From NCBI RefSeq assembly GCF_010183535.1, contig NC_071330.1, forward strand, positions 8,103,717 to 8,167,716: 64,000 nt of DNA. The letters are read 5' to 3'. A program made the position numbers and the translations under genes. Origin of the DNA: Caenorhabditis remanei. Lineage: Eukaryota > Nematoda > Chromadorea > Rhabditida > Rhabditidae. This document shows positions 23,735-35,860 of this stretch, in pieces (position 1 is the stretch's first letter; every line of letters starts with the position of its first letter). The notes beneath the pieces are model-generated. The model worked only from the letters and a program-made list of their open reading frames with translations, was not told the origin of the DNA and ran no database searches.

Positions 23735-23748
23735 GTTCCTATGGTAAC
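23735..23748 (-). promoter_or_regulatory. X-box (DAF-19/RFX site) of tmem-17
   Basis: Read on the minus strand it is GTTACCATAGGAAC, matching all positions of the consensus GTTNCCATRGNAAC. It ends 65 bp upstream of the tmem-17 ATG, within the usual window for ciliary genes. Confidence 0.9.
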
Positions 23749-23981
23749 CAGAAGAAGGAAATATTCTGACGGCTCTGAGCTCCGAAGAGAGAAGTGGAAG
23801 GAGAATAAAAAATCGATGAGGATAGAGAAAATATATCATTTTGTGGGAAATTGAAGAATTGTAATCAATGAACGAGAAGTTAAGTATTTTAACGCCTTCA
23901 GAACCTCACTTTCTCTCTTCCTTCTTCAGAAAAACAAATTAATAAACCAAAATGATTTTTATTTAAAAAGGATCAGTGAAA

Positions 23982-24505
23982 TCAAACAACACAACAAACA
24001 AGATTCAGTTTATCGGGTCCCGGTCGAGTACAGCAGGTCGTGGTGCAATTGAATCGCTGCTTCAAATTCTGAAATTGGAAGGAATTAGACGTAGCAGAAA
24101 GATATAGTCTACTCACTAATCTGGGAAAACAACCGTTCAAAAGTCTTCTGAAAGAGCAAGATTGACATGGTAAACAGATGTTTAGACACGAACAATCTGT
24201 CATTTGTGGCAGCTGATCTTGATAAATGTTCAATCGAAACCATTGAGGCTGAAATTGTTTTAAATTGTTACCAAAAAACCGTATGTTTTCGGAATCTGTC
24301 GATGAAGGTTTCCAATGATGACTTTAATGACTACAATAAACTCAGAACGAACCTTCAAAAAACCAATCAAAATGGCACCAGCAATCGTCAATATGAATAT
24401 GGAGAAAATAGCTATTATAAATATTACAGTAACCAATCGTTCTGCTTCTTTTTCTTCGTCGTTTCTCCACGAGTTGTAATGATAGATCTCTGTACTAACA
24501 TTCAT
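23982..24505 (-). CDS. Unrecognised 123-aa single-pass membrane protein with Cys-rich tail, X-box gene
   Basis: Three minus-strand exons, 24353-24505, 24117-24248 and 23982-24068, all in phase 0, give 123 aa. The N-terminus is hydrophilic and acidic (WRNDEEKEAERL). It is followed by one strong membrane segment (VIFIIAIFSIFILTIAGAI) around residues 27-48. The rest is Cys-rich: TDCSCLNICLPCQSCSF, then NCTTTCC, ending LVCCVV. About eleven cysteines lie after the membrane segment, and the last four residues could serve as a lipidation signal, which is speculation. I do not recognise the family. A perfect X-box lies 51 bp before the ATG, and the next gene on the same strand is tmem-17, so a ciliary role is inferred. 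It is divergent from ubc-18. Confidence 0.75.
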
Positions 24506-24556
24506 AGCAGATCAAAAATCAATTCTTTCTCAGGTACCAGTCGTGCTGCTGAGCAT

Positions 24557-24570
24557 GTTTCCATAGCAAC
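24557..24570 (-). promoter_or_regulatory. X-box (DAF-19/RFX site) of the 123-aa gene
   Basis: GTTTCCATAGCAAC on the plus strand, a full match to GTTNCCATRGNAAC. The near-palindromic motif works in either orientation. It ends 51 bp before the ATG at 24505 of the minus-strand gene. Confidence 0.88.
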
Positions 24571-25096
24571 CGGCTCGCGCTTCGAGTGTACATCGTGAAA
24601 ACAATTCAGAGTGGGTGTAATGGCTGGTGTCATGTGTTGTGCGCGCACGCTCTCTTTCAACTCACAACCAGGTTTCTTATAATGTTACCATATTATTCTT
24701 GTGGAAATCTTCATGTTGAAACTGTTCTTCCAGCAGGAATTCCAGGATCCAGTATCTAAAAAAACTATTTTTGAACTCCCGCTTATTGAAGATGTGCATT
24801 TTCTCGTCAGAGTGAACGTACGTACTAAACACTTCATTTCACGACACCAAAGTTCGCATGCTGACAACCAGTTTCGGAAATCAGATTTCGTCATTTGTCG
24901 TCCTTTTTCTTTTCGGAAACTTGTAAAACTAGTCTTAAAAAATACTCTATTCACGAGCTTTCATTTGTAATGCTGGTTAAAATGGAAAAACTCTAAAAAC
25001 CGCTGTTTCCTAAATTTTTCTCTGGAATCATTACTTCGTCATCGTTTCGAATTGTCTTCTTTCAGAAATTAACACAACTAGATTATATACATCAAA

Positions 25097-25709
25097 ATGT
25101 CAGCAACTCGGCGTCTTCAGAAGGTACCTCAGCATCGGCGTATTGATTCATCTCACCTAAATTTTATTTTTAGGAGCTCGGGGATCTCAAAAATTGTGGA
25201 GTGAAGGCTTACGAAAATGTCGAGTGCGAGGAAACGAACCTTTTGAAGTGGACGGTTCTTTTGCTCCCAGTAAGTTTGTGTTCTTGTGAATAAAGCTCTG
25301 AATGTTCTCATTATTAGGACAAGGAGCCATACAACAAAGGTGCCTTCAAAGTTGGAATTACATTCCCGGTCGATTACCCTTTCAAGCCACCAAAGGTTGC
25401 TTTCGAGACAAAAATTTATCACCCAAATGTTGATGAGGAAGGAAAGTTCTGTCTCCCAATCGTCACTGCTGAGAATTGGAAGCCAGCCACGAAAACTGAG
25501 CAAGGTATTTGTATTTATATCTGTGATCTATTTATTTTAAAAACGTTTGAATTTCAGTGATGATGGCTTTGCTGTCATTGATCAACGAACCTGAGCCGAA
25601 TCATCCAATCCGTGCTGACGTGGCCGAGGAGTTCCAGAAGGATCATAAGAAGTTCATGAAGACTGCCGAGGAGCACACGCGAAAACATTCCGAGAAAAGA
25701 CCTGAATAG
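25097..25709 (+). CDS. ubc-18: UBC-18, E2 ubiquitin-conjugating enzyme (UBE2L3 type)
   Basis: Exons 25097-25123, 25174-25269, 25318-25504 and 25558-25709 give 153 aa, the usual length of UbcH7/UBE2L3. The UBC fold covers the whole protein. The HPN motif is in [10 protein letters not shown], and the active-site Cys is in [28 protein letters not shown] is the conserved beta-sheet. UBE2L3-type E2s transfer ubiquitin to HECT and RBR E3 ligases such as the Ariadne proteins; in C. elegans ubc-18 works with ari-1 in pharynx development (family knowledge). A TTTCAG acceptor about 30 bp upstream of the ATG is a likely trans-splice site. It is divergent from the X-box gene. Confidence 0.96.
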
Positions 25710-26113
25710 GCAATTAACTACGGATCCCTCATTAAATATTCATCTTATTGCGATACCATCTTATTTTTCTTTGTGTATTTATCATATTCTTGATTTGTAA
25801 TCCCACTCCATCCACTTCAATTCCATTCAACATCCCGAAAACAAGAACTTAAATAAATCCTGATCCGGGTTTGATCGATAAGCAGTATAATTCAATCGCT
25901 GTTGCCGATAACGGCGCGGCTGTGCATGCAAAGCGAATATGTGTCGCTTTGTCTGCGTATCGTTTCTCACATTTCTCTGACGACGCATAAGAACGTGGCT
26001 TTTGCCATGCACTGGCAGAAGTGAATCAATTTTGCCTCGCTTCAGTTTCATTGTTTTCTGTTTTTCACTGTTGCTTGTTTATATTTCACTGTAATCTCAC
26101 TCTAATTCAGATA

Positions 26114-27363
<1,250 letters not shown>

Positions 27364-27618
27364 ATGCTCACATTTTCATTGTTTTGGGCTGCGGGAACTT
27401 TTTGCAATATGATTCTTCTTGGTGGTTTTTCTATTACTGACTAATTTCTTTACAATTACCTTGTAATAAAATTTTTTAAAAAATACCGGTGTGTAATTAA
27501 CCGGACGACCTCTTCCTTACAAACTATTGGAGCAGTTTAGAGGTTCAGGACAGGTCAGGTTATATCTGAACTGACATCACAGTATCGATTTGAAATACAC
27601 ACTAACCGTTTTTTCAAT

Positions 27619-28552
27619 ATGACAACATCGTAAGTGAATTAATTTTGATAGAGGCTTATAAATGTAGTAATGCTTTAGAGAGCTGGAACAGAGTGATAAG
27701 GACGAGTAGGTTTGATACATATTCAGAGAATTAGCTGACGTTTTAGAATCGCCAAGATTTATGAAGGTTGTAAAGATGATTTCATGAAAAATTTGAATGT
27801 TCAAGGCTCTTGTGAAAAACAACTGGAGGGCCTCGCAGATAGAAAATTCCAATCCTCATATTTTAAATGTTGGTTTCTTGAATATGATCAGAAAATGAAT
27901 TAGATGACAATATAATTTACAGTAGCAGTAAAAGATGAATACATCAAGAAAATTAAAGATTATTTTTGTGTCACATATCCTGGAGGTTGGTGAATTTTTA
28001 TTGTTAGTTTTCAAAATAAACTCAATTTTTCCAGTGGGATTCTGTCCTGCAACCCCGTCTCCAGCTCCTCAACAAGCTGCTCCACAAGGTCCTCCTCAAT
28101 TGACTCCTGAACAAATTCAACAACAGCAGATGATGATTCAACAACAACACATGATGCAGCAGCAGCAGCAAGCTCTATCTATGCTCACGACACCATCTGG
28201 ATTCATTGGCAATAATCCTGGAATATCAATAGGTCTCGCTGTTATCTTGATCTCTGGATTCTGTTTCTTTGCTGCATTCGCAATTTCATTTCTTACTGCA
28301 AAAAATCAAAAACCAACAGTGAACAAGGGGAGACCCCAAAATCGGGCGAGAAGACAGTCAAAAAATGGAAATAAGCCAAAGAAGGGAAGAAGTTCATGTG
28401 TAAGTAAACTAGAAAAAGGGAAAAGGATTGAGAAAAAAGAAGAAATAGATGGAAATGAAGAAAAGGAAGACGGAAAAGAAGAAAAACCGAAAAGTTCGTA
28501 CTCGAAATCTAAAAAAGGAAAATCGAAAAAATCGGCGGAGTCTACTTCATGA
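27619..28552 (+). CDS. Uncharacterised Cys/Gln-rich single-pass membrane protein
   Basis: Exons 27619-27629, 27679-27705, 27747-27868, 27923-27985 and 28035-28552 have agreeing phases and give about 246 aa. The N-terminal 80 residues hold spaced cysteines (YEGCKDDF, QGSCEKQL, YFCVTYPG, GFCPAT), suggesting a small disulphide domain, though no signal peptide is seen. Then come a Pro/Gln-rich stretch (QQQMMIQQQHMMQQQQQ), one membrane segment (GISIGLAVILISGFCFFAAF) around residue 165, and a long Lys-rich tail with KSKKGKSKK repeats. I do not recognise it. An acceptor ending near 27583, about 110 nt after the ger-1 polyadenylation signal, suggests it follows ger-1 in an operon. A shorter model starting at 27935 is open too but loses the Cys domain. 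The tiny first exon (MTTS) is uncertain. Confidence 0.68.
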
Positions 28553-28967
28553 ATATTTGTTTTATCCAACCATTTCGTTCTAATCGACGGAAAGGTTATT
28601 CTTTTGATAATAAAGTTTCTCATTTCCTATGTCTCTCGTTGAGAAAAAAACACACTGTGAATCAAGCGGCTTCTGATTGAAGAATTACTATCCTTCTTTG
28701 TTTTCAATTAAATATTTCATCGCTTCTGAACAATAGTTATCAGTAACAACATTTCTTTACAATTACTGTCGTTACAATAACCTAAGATATGAAATTCAAG
28801 CGGAAAACCGACATAAAATTCCAGGCACGTGAGCAAACTCTCATGTAACTCAAAATGTTCGTCTTGAAATCTTGTAATATTACACGTTCACTACTTTCTT
28901 GATTGGTTGCCAACAGTCTATCTTCATTCAAGAATTTTATTAAAATTAAACGAATAAAAGAAAGTTC

Positions 28968-29321
28968 TTATTTTTTCGCTGTTTCTATTTTTGTTTCACT
29001 TGGTCCACTCGAAATCACGGAACTCATGGAACTTTCAGTCGTCGTTGCACTTTTCGTCGGTTTGTCAGTTGGAATTTTCGGCGGAGTAGTCACAGATCTT
29101 TCATTGAAACTTCTTTGTTTTGACTGATTTGAATCTTCCTTTTTCCCTTTTTTCTTCGTTAAATACATGAATCCAGAAGCTAAAAGAAGACCCAAAATGA
29201 TGGTTCCAATGCATGCAGCGATGATAAGTGACATGTATTTTTGAATGAATTCCTCCGTTGTTGCGTCTTTCGAGTGAACAGTTGTCGATTGGTTCACGGC
29301 CATTTTGATGTTTGAAATCAA
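28968..29321 (-). CDS. Small single-pass membrane protein, unknown function
   Basis: A single open frame of up to 117 aa. The second Met (at 29303, MAVNQSTTVHS) may be the real start. A Ser/Thr-rich N-terminus with an N-glycosylation site precedes one membrane segment (SLIIAACIGTIILGLLLASG) and a KKKGKK stop-transfer patch. The cytoplasmic tail is rich in Ser, Thr, Pro and Lys. No family was recognised. It is convergent with the Cys/Gln-rich membrane gene at 27619-28552. Confidence 0.55.
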   Translation of the reverse strand: MISNIKMAVNQSTTVHSKDATTEEFIQKYMSLIIAACIGTIILGLLLASGFMYLTKKKGKKEDSNQSKQRSFNERSVTTPPKIPTDKPTKSATTTESSMSSVISSGPSETKIETAKK

Positions 29322-31879
29322 GTAATATGGACGGTGCGTTTGTAATCATATTGAACTTAAAGTAAACTGGAACAATCTAAAATGAGTTGAGGGCATGTTG
29401 AGGTTAGAATAATTCTCTTGAGCAATTACGAAACTAAAAAAGTGGGGAGACTAGACATCCAAATTGTCAGTCTGTCATAGTTGATACCGTAACGAACACC
29501 GAAGATGATTTTTGATGTTTCGTTATTTTATCAAAAGAAAGAATATTTCATCTTCTTTTCATGTGATCTACCCAGTCATTCTGTACTTTAAGACTAAAGT
29601 AACAGTTAAAAAATATGATGAGTAGTACCTAAAATGGAGGAATTATTTTAGCAAGAAATATGTTCAGATTTAAAAATAACTTCTGAAAAAGCGAATTATT
29701 GTTTTTTTTTTTTGAAATTCTAACTAATACGCTCTCCATCTTGTTCTCACTAATTCTTTTACTTTAACTTACACAAAAAGCGGGCAGCCTACAGTACTCT
29801 GGTGAATTCCCATGTCCGTTTTCAGAACTCTTAGAATCTAAATTTTAGTTCAGACAAGAGCTTTCAAGTGTCACTTCTTTCTTTTCCGTTTCTTTTCCTG
29901 GAATTTGTTTCACTTCATTTGACCGGAGTGTGTTTGAAATATAATTCTTATCAAATTACCCGATCTTCCATTCCCTTTTTTCTCGTCTCCTGATGTTTTC
30001 TTCCCATTTGTCGTTGTCGTGTTCTTTTTTCTTTTTAGAAATGTCCTTTTTCAGTCTCTCAATTGTTGACGCTCTGAAATTCGACGATTTCAGCAAACAA
30101 CTTTTTGATGAATAGGAACAAATCGTATTTTTCAGTTCGATTTTCAGACGAGCTGTTGTTTTTTTAATACCTTTTTCAATTAGATTTTTTTTTTCAGAAA
30201 ACCGAAAATGCCCGGTGCAAACCGGGCAAACTTCCGAAATTACACAATGCTCTATCAACATATTTTCAGCAATCGAACCGATTTATTTGGAAATGTAAGT
30301 CTTTTCAAGAAAAAATAGCTTATAAATTCTAGAATATCACCTGAAATCGCAAATTATGACTAGGAAAGGGGTATCATCACATATTCAGAATGTGTTATTT
30401 GATTTTCTGATTCTACGTCTATTTCCGAATAACATCAAATCAATTTTCGCCATTTTATTTCCTGTTAATCCTCCCTTCTTTCCTTCAATAAATACAACTG
30501 TTAAGGCGGGATCTACAAATTCTTTTTTGATGTTCCATTCCTTATTTTTTTTAAGAACACTCCAAGAATCACAAATAAATTTTTCTCTGGATAAACCATG
30601 TGACAATCAAAAAATGTGTTTGATGTGACGTGCATTTTCAAAAATTTATAGCCGGTTTTTGTCCCTGGAAGAAACAAAAAAGAAAGATGAGATATATGTC
30701 ACACGCATACATTTTTGTCGGTTTCTGACATATTTTCTTGAGAAATTCTCTTCGTGATGTTTAGGTGCTCTAATAGTTGGAAAGCTGGAGGTTTTTGTAT
30801 CAAGACTGTTGAAATTTTATTATGAAGATTCTGGATTGGATAGAGAGTCTATGTATATAATCAATTAGTTTTATTCACTGAATTTACTTTTCTTTTCACT
30901 ATTTCATTTTTATTAAAAATCAGAATTCACTATAGTTCTTGACTACAATTATTCGGAATCGGAATACATTTCACTCATATTATTCTCTTACTCGGAAATA
31001 TCAATATATGTTTTACTCTCCTATCTCTCCGGAAAGAAAAAAACATCCTGAAATGAGAAAATGTTATCATTTCAAGACGTGATCCGTTTGCTTTTATCTA
31101 CTTTCAAATGTATTCCCTCGTATTCGTTTTCCACTGATTTTCTGATTTTTGATTCCAAAACGTTTTTATTTTCGGAACAATCTCCCAATTTTCTCAGAAC
31201 TCTCATGTTTCAATATCCGAAAAAAGTTCTCAAAAGTATCATGTACTTGAGATTTCTGAAATTAGATCCGTTTTCATAATCCAAAAAAATTTCTTGTTCA
31301 AAGACAAAGTTTTTTTTCTGATTTCAGTAGAAAATTTGCAGAATATTTCAATTTAAAAATGTGCCTCTTTTTCCATTGTGATCATTAATGTATACACGTT
31401 TTTCATTCACTTTTTTCTTTTTTGTCACTCTTACTAATGCAGTTGGAAACTCACTTTTCTCAATGAAACTTCTTTTTTTTTCCTTTTCCATTATCCCTCT
31501 GAACTTCTTTCTTTTGTTCTTTTGAAATGAGTTTTTTGGGTTTTAGTATCAGATGGATACTGTAGTTACTGGAGGAATAATTCATTTATACTCATTTTTA
31601 TGTTGAATATCTGGAAAACGCTCATAAATTTCATCTCAAAACGTATCATTTTTGTTCATCATGATGATTTTCGTAAATATATGCTTATGCTTATTTGAGC
31701 ACAAAGAACACTCGAAATTTTCAATTCAAACAGTCTGGACGGCAAATGTTTCAATGTGAAGTACTTGATTCAACAGTATCTTATTTCACATGTTTGAAGT
31801 TTAGAAATCAAACTATTTTATACGTTTTCCTAAAGTGACGAGAGTCGGATCGTCAGCATCTGTATTCAGAAATCAAATC
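29322..31879. other. Intergenic stretch left of the LTR element
   Basis: About 2.5 kb with no supported gene. Minus-strand frames at 29956-30261 (containing CPVCTGHF) and 30385-30606 are Lys-rich or low complexity, with no splice partners I could join. A small hairpin, gcccggtgcaaaccgggc, lies near 30211. Confidence 0.4.
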
Positions 31880-31884
31880 GAGAT
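31880..31884. repeat. Target-site duplication, left copy
   Basis: GAGAT directly before the left LTR, repeated directly after the right LTR. Confidence 0.85.
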
Positions 31885-32398
31885 TGTTCCGACTTAATAG
31901 GAGAGCGGCACCCTCGTCAGAATGAGTATGATGAGAACAGTAAGAAAGGAGAGGTTTGGCAAGTTTATTCAACAGTGTCACTAGAACAGGAGGATACTTT
32001 AGACGCTTGAGTTCTTGGTGTGCCAGAGCATTTGTTGGAGACGATTGGCGGAGCCACGGTAGAGACGTCGATTGGTTGAGCTTCCAGCAGTTGAGTGTCC
32101 AATAGAGCAAGAGCGGTTGAACTGACGATTTCCTTTCCTTATATGCAGCGAATCGAGGGCGATCGTTATCTTGAGGGCAGCACAAACAGAGTTCAGGGAC
32201 ACGCAAGTAGTTGACGAGAGTAGTTGAGTATTTCCTCCGAAAGACAGAAGGTCACGTAACACGTATTGAGTTTATTGCCAAACCATTTTCATTTCTTATA
32301 GCCATTTTGGTTAGATATCTGTGAATCTAATAGGAGCCACAGAGTTGTTAGGCTGGTTGTTGGAGGTCGTGAATTAATGGTTAATTAATTCCATGACA
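31885..32398 (-). repeat. LTR, left copy (3' LTR in element orientation)
   Basis: 514 bp, TG...CA termini; matches 36581-37094 base for base wherever I compared them. Minus-strand open frames within it are identical in both copies and are not considered genes. Confidence 0.88.
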
Positions 32399-32932
32399 CT
32401 GGGGGGCCACGAGAAAAACTCTGTGGCGGCTCCCAAAATGCTTGGTTATTGTGCACAAGCAGTTGGCGCTGTGAATGTGGACGTATCATAAGTTGTAGTG
32501 TTGATCGTCGTTTGTGGTAGCTCGAGTGGTTTGAGCTGATCCCTTAGTTGCAGGGAGATATTGTAAAGGCTGTGGTGTCAGAGTAACGTGTAAACTTGTA
32601 CGTGGTGAGGTAGACCAGTCGAACATGTCAACACACATATGTGTACAATCAAGCCCGTTTCACGGACTTCTTTGCGGCCCCCCAGTGTCGTGGAATTAAT
32701 AGGTCTTAATTCACGACCTTGAGTATTAAGCCTGGTCCATTGCCAGACTTACACAATTTACTCAAAATACAATCATTCTTATATATAAAACGCGTGTGGG
32801 CTCTGTTTGTGGATTTGTCTGTCTGTTTTTCAGGATGTCCGCAAGATTTTTGAGAAATAAAGGGGAGAGCGCGCCATGGGCAAAAGTCGAACCTTCGCCT
32901 TTTCAGCGACAGGCGTGAGCGTTAACCACTCG

Positions 32933-34012
32933 CACAGGTAGTTGGCCAGCGACGAAATACGGACCATATACGCGTCCGCGCCGGACTCAAAAAGAAGTAG
33001 CTAAGGACGATATGTGTGCGTCATATACGGTCCGTTTCGAGTCCGCGCGCCGAAAAAGTTGCTCCTCTTCCTCCCACCGCCAGCCCCTTCCCTACTTTTG
33101 TTTCCCGGTTGAGATCGTCATTTAACAAAGAAGATTAGTGATAAAATTACTATTTTATTTAAAGAAAGATAAAAAGGAACATTGAAAATAATGAAAATAA
33201 GAAGAAAGCATAGCAAATTATAAACAGAAATCACAAGTTTATCGGGCAGTCGTGTCCTTGAAATCCAACGAAATCCAATTCGCGTAGAAGCCATTTTCAG
33301 TCGTTGATTTCCGTTTTTCCCTTTGTATTTCTGAAAAAAAAATCAATTAATTGCGGAATAAAAAATATTTATTCAGTTAACTTACTTTCGAAAAAGGGTT
33401 CCTCCTCCGGACAAATACAGATGTCGTGCTTGAGAAGGAGTTCCGGCCAATTTTAACCAAGTTTCTCACTGAAAAATTTATTTTGAATAGAGAATGTTGA
33501 ATACTATCACAAACCATTGAGGAAATCGAAGGATTGGTTCCATTTCAGCTATCGCCGCTGTTTCTCTTTTTGGGATCATCGGACTGTCTGAAAACACAAT
33601 AATTCTTCGATCATTCACAGTTACATGCGAAAATTTTTCACGAAAAAAATTAATTAAAAGAAATTTCAATTTAAAAAACATAAAGAAAGGCGAAACTTTC
33701 GAAAAATAGGGAAAGAAACGTAAAATCTCCGTAAATGATTAAAAAATAATCATTATCCGAGAGGAGTCCGAGAGCTTCGGAAGAGCTGCTGCAAGCGGCC
33801 GCCGCGGCCAGTCCATACGGACTATTTCGCCAACCCATATACGGTCCGCGCTGAGTCCGCGTGCGGACGCCTGCCGCCCACTTCCTCCGCTTTTCCCGAA
33901 GTCCACACTGCGTCCATCTACAGTCCGTAGCGGGCCATAATTTTGCCGCGGACTCTATACGGTCGGAAAATAGGACTGAATCCGCATGCGGTCCGCACGC
34001 CAACTACCTGTG
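32933..34012. mobile_element. TIR DNA element nested in the LTR element
   Basis: The termini cacaggtagttggc and gccaactacctgtg are perfect 14-bp inverted repeats about 1.08 kb apart. The sequence just inside each end is rich in CGGACC/GGTCCG motifs. No transposase is seen. Just to its left (32875-32935), on the minus strand, is a tRNA-like stretch with GAGTGGTTAACGC and GGTTCGA, resembling pol III A and B boxes. Confidence 0.6.
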
Positions 34013-34568
34013 TCGGCCACATGAACACTTCTGTGAGAGGGCGAACAGGAAAATAAGAAGAGGCCAGCCGGATGAAGCGCCGAAGGCGCGGCAGCCAGGC
34101 TGGTAAATAATAAAATGAACACTAACAACTGCGTGAAACGTGAACCGTGATCAACCATACTGAAACCAATTCGTTCTGGACGTGCCCTCCTAAACTCAAC
34201 CTGATGACCTTACGATAACAATCTGCTCTACATTCTGTGCATATAAGGAAGAGGAAGCCGTCAGAAGTCGTCGTCTCTCGATCATTCACTCACCGATGTT
34301 CAACCGTGTCTGCCGAAGAAACCTTGGAGAATGGCTGGGTGGATCTCTACATGGAGTGCTGGCGGGTGAAGTCTACTAGCTTGGATCGTGGTCAAATCCA
34401 ACACCTTCACCGCCAACTACGGCAGCTCTGGAGAAGCCTAACTTCAAGGGCAAGAGAACTCTTTCTGGTATTCATGTTGATAAAGTTGTTAGTTTTCTCC
34501 TCTTTCTGTTACTCTCATATACTAAGTTTGACACGGGCCCACCGTCCCTCAAGCGTGTCATCTCATGG

Positions 34569-34639
34569 TGCATCGACGGGGAATCGAACCCCGGCCGCCC
34601 GCGTGGCAGGCGAGCATTCTACCACTGAACCACCGATGC
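34569..34639 (-). tRNA. tRNA-Gly (anticodon GCC), inside LTR element, CCA encoded
   Basis: 71 nt on the minus strand. The acceptor stem GCATCGG pairs with TCGATGC (one G-U). The D-loop is GGTTCAGTGG, the anticodon loop CTGCCAC with GCC, and the T arm CGGGG-TTCGATT-CCCCG. The discriminator is A. Unlike ordinary eukaryotic tRNA genes, CCA follows in the DNA (34566-34568). No run of T that would end pol III transcription lies just downstream. It may be a reverse-transcribed tRNA copy rather than a working gene. Confidence 0.75.
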
Positions 34640-34643
34640 ACCA

Positions 34644-34661
34644 TTCCCGGTCGATGCACCA
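34644..34661 (-). other. 18-nt primer-binding site of an internal LTR
   Basis: On the minus strand TGGTGCATCGACCGGGAA directly follows the LTR at 34662-35132. It is complementary to a tRNA-Gly 3' end including CCA. Its length, 18 nt, is what normal reverse-transcriptase stalling at a modified base gives. Confidence 0.7.
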
Positions 34662-35132
34662 TGTGCTGACTTTAGAGGGGAGGTGAACCCCGTCAGACTT
34701 AGAATGCGAGAATAACAAGATAGGAAAGGTTGACAGGTTTATTCAATATGGTGAACGGGACGTGAGGATACTTTAGTTTCCTTGAATTCTTGGTAAGCCA
34801 GATCATCGGTGGAGTCCTTGTTGGAGACGGTCGGTGGAGCCACGAGAGTCGAAGAAAGAGTGGTTGAATTGACGATTCCGTTTCCTTATATGCAGCAAAT
34901 CGAGGGCGATCGTTATCTTGGGGTCGGCACAATCAGAGGTCAGGGCACGCAAGTAGTCGACGATAGTTGTTGAGCATTTCCTCGGGAAGGTCACGTAACA
35001 CGTATTGAATTCATTGTCAAAACCATTTCTTATAGCCATTTTGGTTAGATATTTGTGAATCTAACAGACGCCATAGAGTTGTTAGGCTGGTTATTGAAGG
35101 TCGTGAATTAATGGCTAGTTAATTCCACGACA
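34662..35132 (-). repeat. Diverged internal LTR
   Basis: 471 bp from tgtgctgac to ccacgaca, clearly related to the 514-bp LTRs but with many differences and indels. It is followed on the plus strand by the same ctggggggcc block as the outer left LTR. Other ends of the same family, with the gaattaa...cgaca sequence next to a ctgggggg block, lie at about 32685-32735 (inverted) and 35518-35552. Confidence 0.75.
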
Positions 35133-35860
35133 CTGGGGGGCCACGAGAAGAACTCTGTGGCGGCTCCCAAAATGCTGTGATCGTGTAAAAGCAGTTGCTG
35201 CTGTGAATGTGTACGAATCCTAAGTTCAAGTGTAGATCGTAGTTTGTAACTGATTGCTCGAGTGATTTGAGTTGATCCCTCAGTTGTAGTGAGATAATGT
35301 ATGTGGGTTTGGAAGTTTGTGAAACTGAAATAGTTGTGAGGGAGCTTGGTGAGCTATCTTCAGTAATCATGGTTTCTTGTTGCTGTGAGTAGTGTCTACA
35401 ATAGATTTTATGATTGTAGGACAGCATAGATATGTTATCGTGTGATAGTTATCCGAAATTGTGGTCTAGTGTGGACTGTGACAATTCTTGTGAGCCCGTG
35501 TGGCTTTGTGATTTAGCTAGGTCGTGAATTAAGACCTATTAATTCCGCGACACTGGGGGGCGGCAAGAGGTGCTCTGAGCACTGGTGGGTGGATTCAAAG
35601 CCACAAGTGGTTCTTCTGAAGTGGTGCCGGTGTGGCACGAAGAATCCGCAGATGGAACCGTAATGACAGTCCGTTAAGGGAGGATCTCGTGGGTGTGTAG
35701 CTTTGATCGATGTTGTATCGGGGTTCTTGTGTGAACCAAGTTGTATTTGTATTGATCAAGTGAAGTTGTGCTCGCTCGATACCATGTTTGTGGAATTTGT
35801 GTAGGTATTTGTTGGTTTTAAGAAACCAAAAAAAAACAAAACAAAATAAAATTAACATTA

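Noticed and set aside
27935..28552. Gene starting at the ATG at 27935 as an uninterrupted frame
   Set aside because: A 45-nt or longer intron with GT/AG ends lies inside it, and the five-exon model with agreeing phases explains the upstream Cys-rich exons better.
29956..30261. Minus-strand frame containing CPVCTGHF, like a zinc finger
   Set aside because: The CxxC comes from a small DNA hairpin (gcccggt...accgggc), the rest is Lys-rich, and no partner exon with the second Cys pair was found.
31853..32262. Minus-strand open frames repeated at 36495-36958
   Set aside because: They lie within the LTRs, and are repeated only because the LTRs are copies.
34237..34686. 149-codon frame in the LTR element interior
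   Set aside because: It runs through the tRNA copy and into an LTR, has no gag or pol motif, and is most likely chance.
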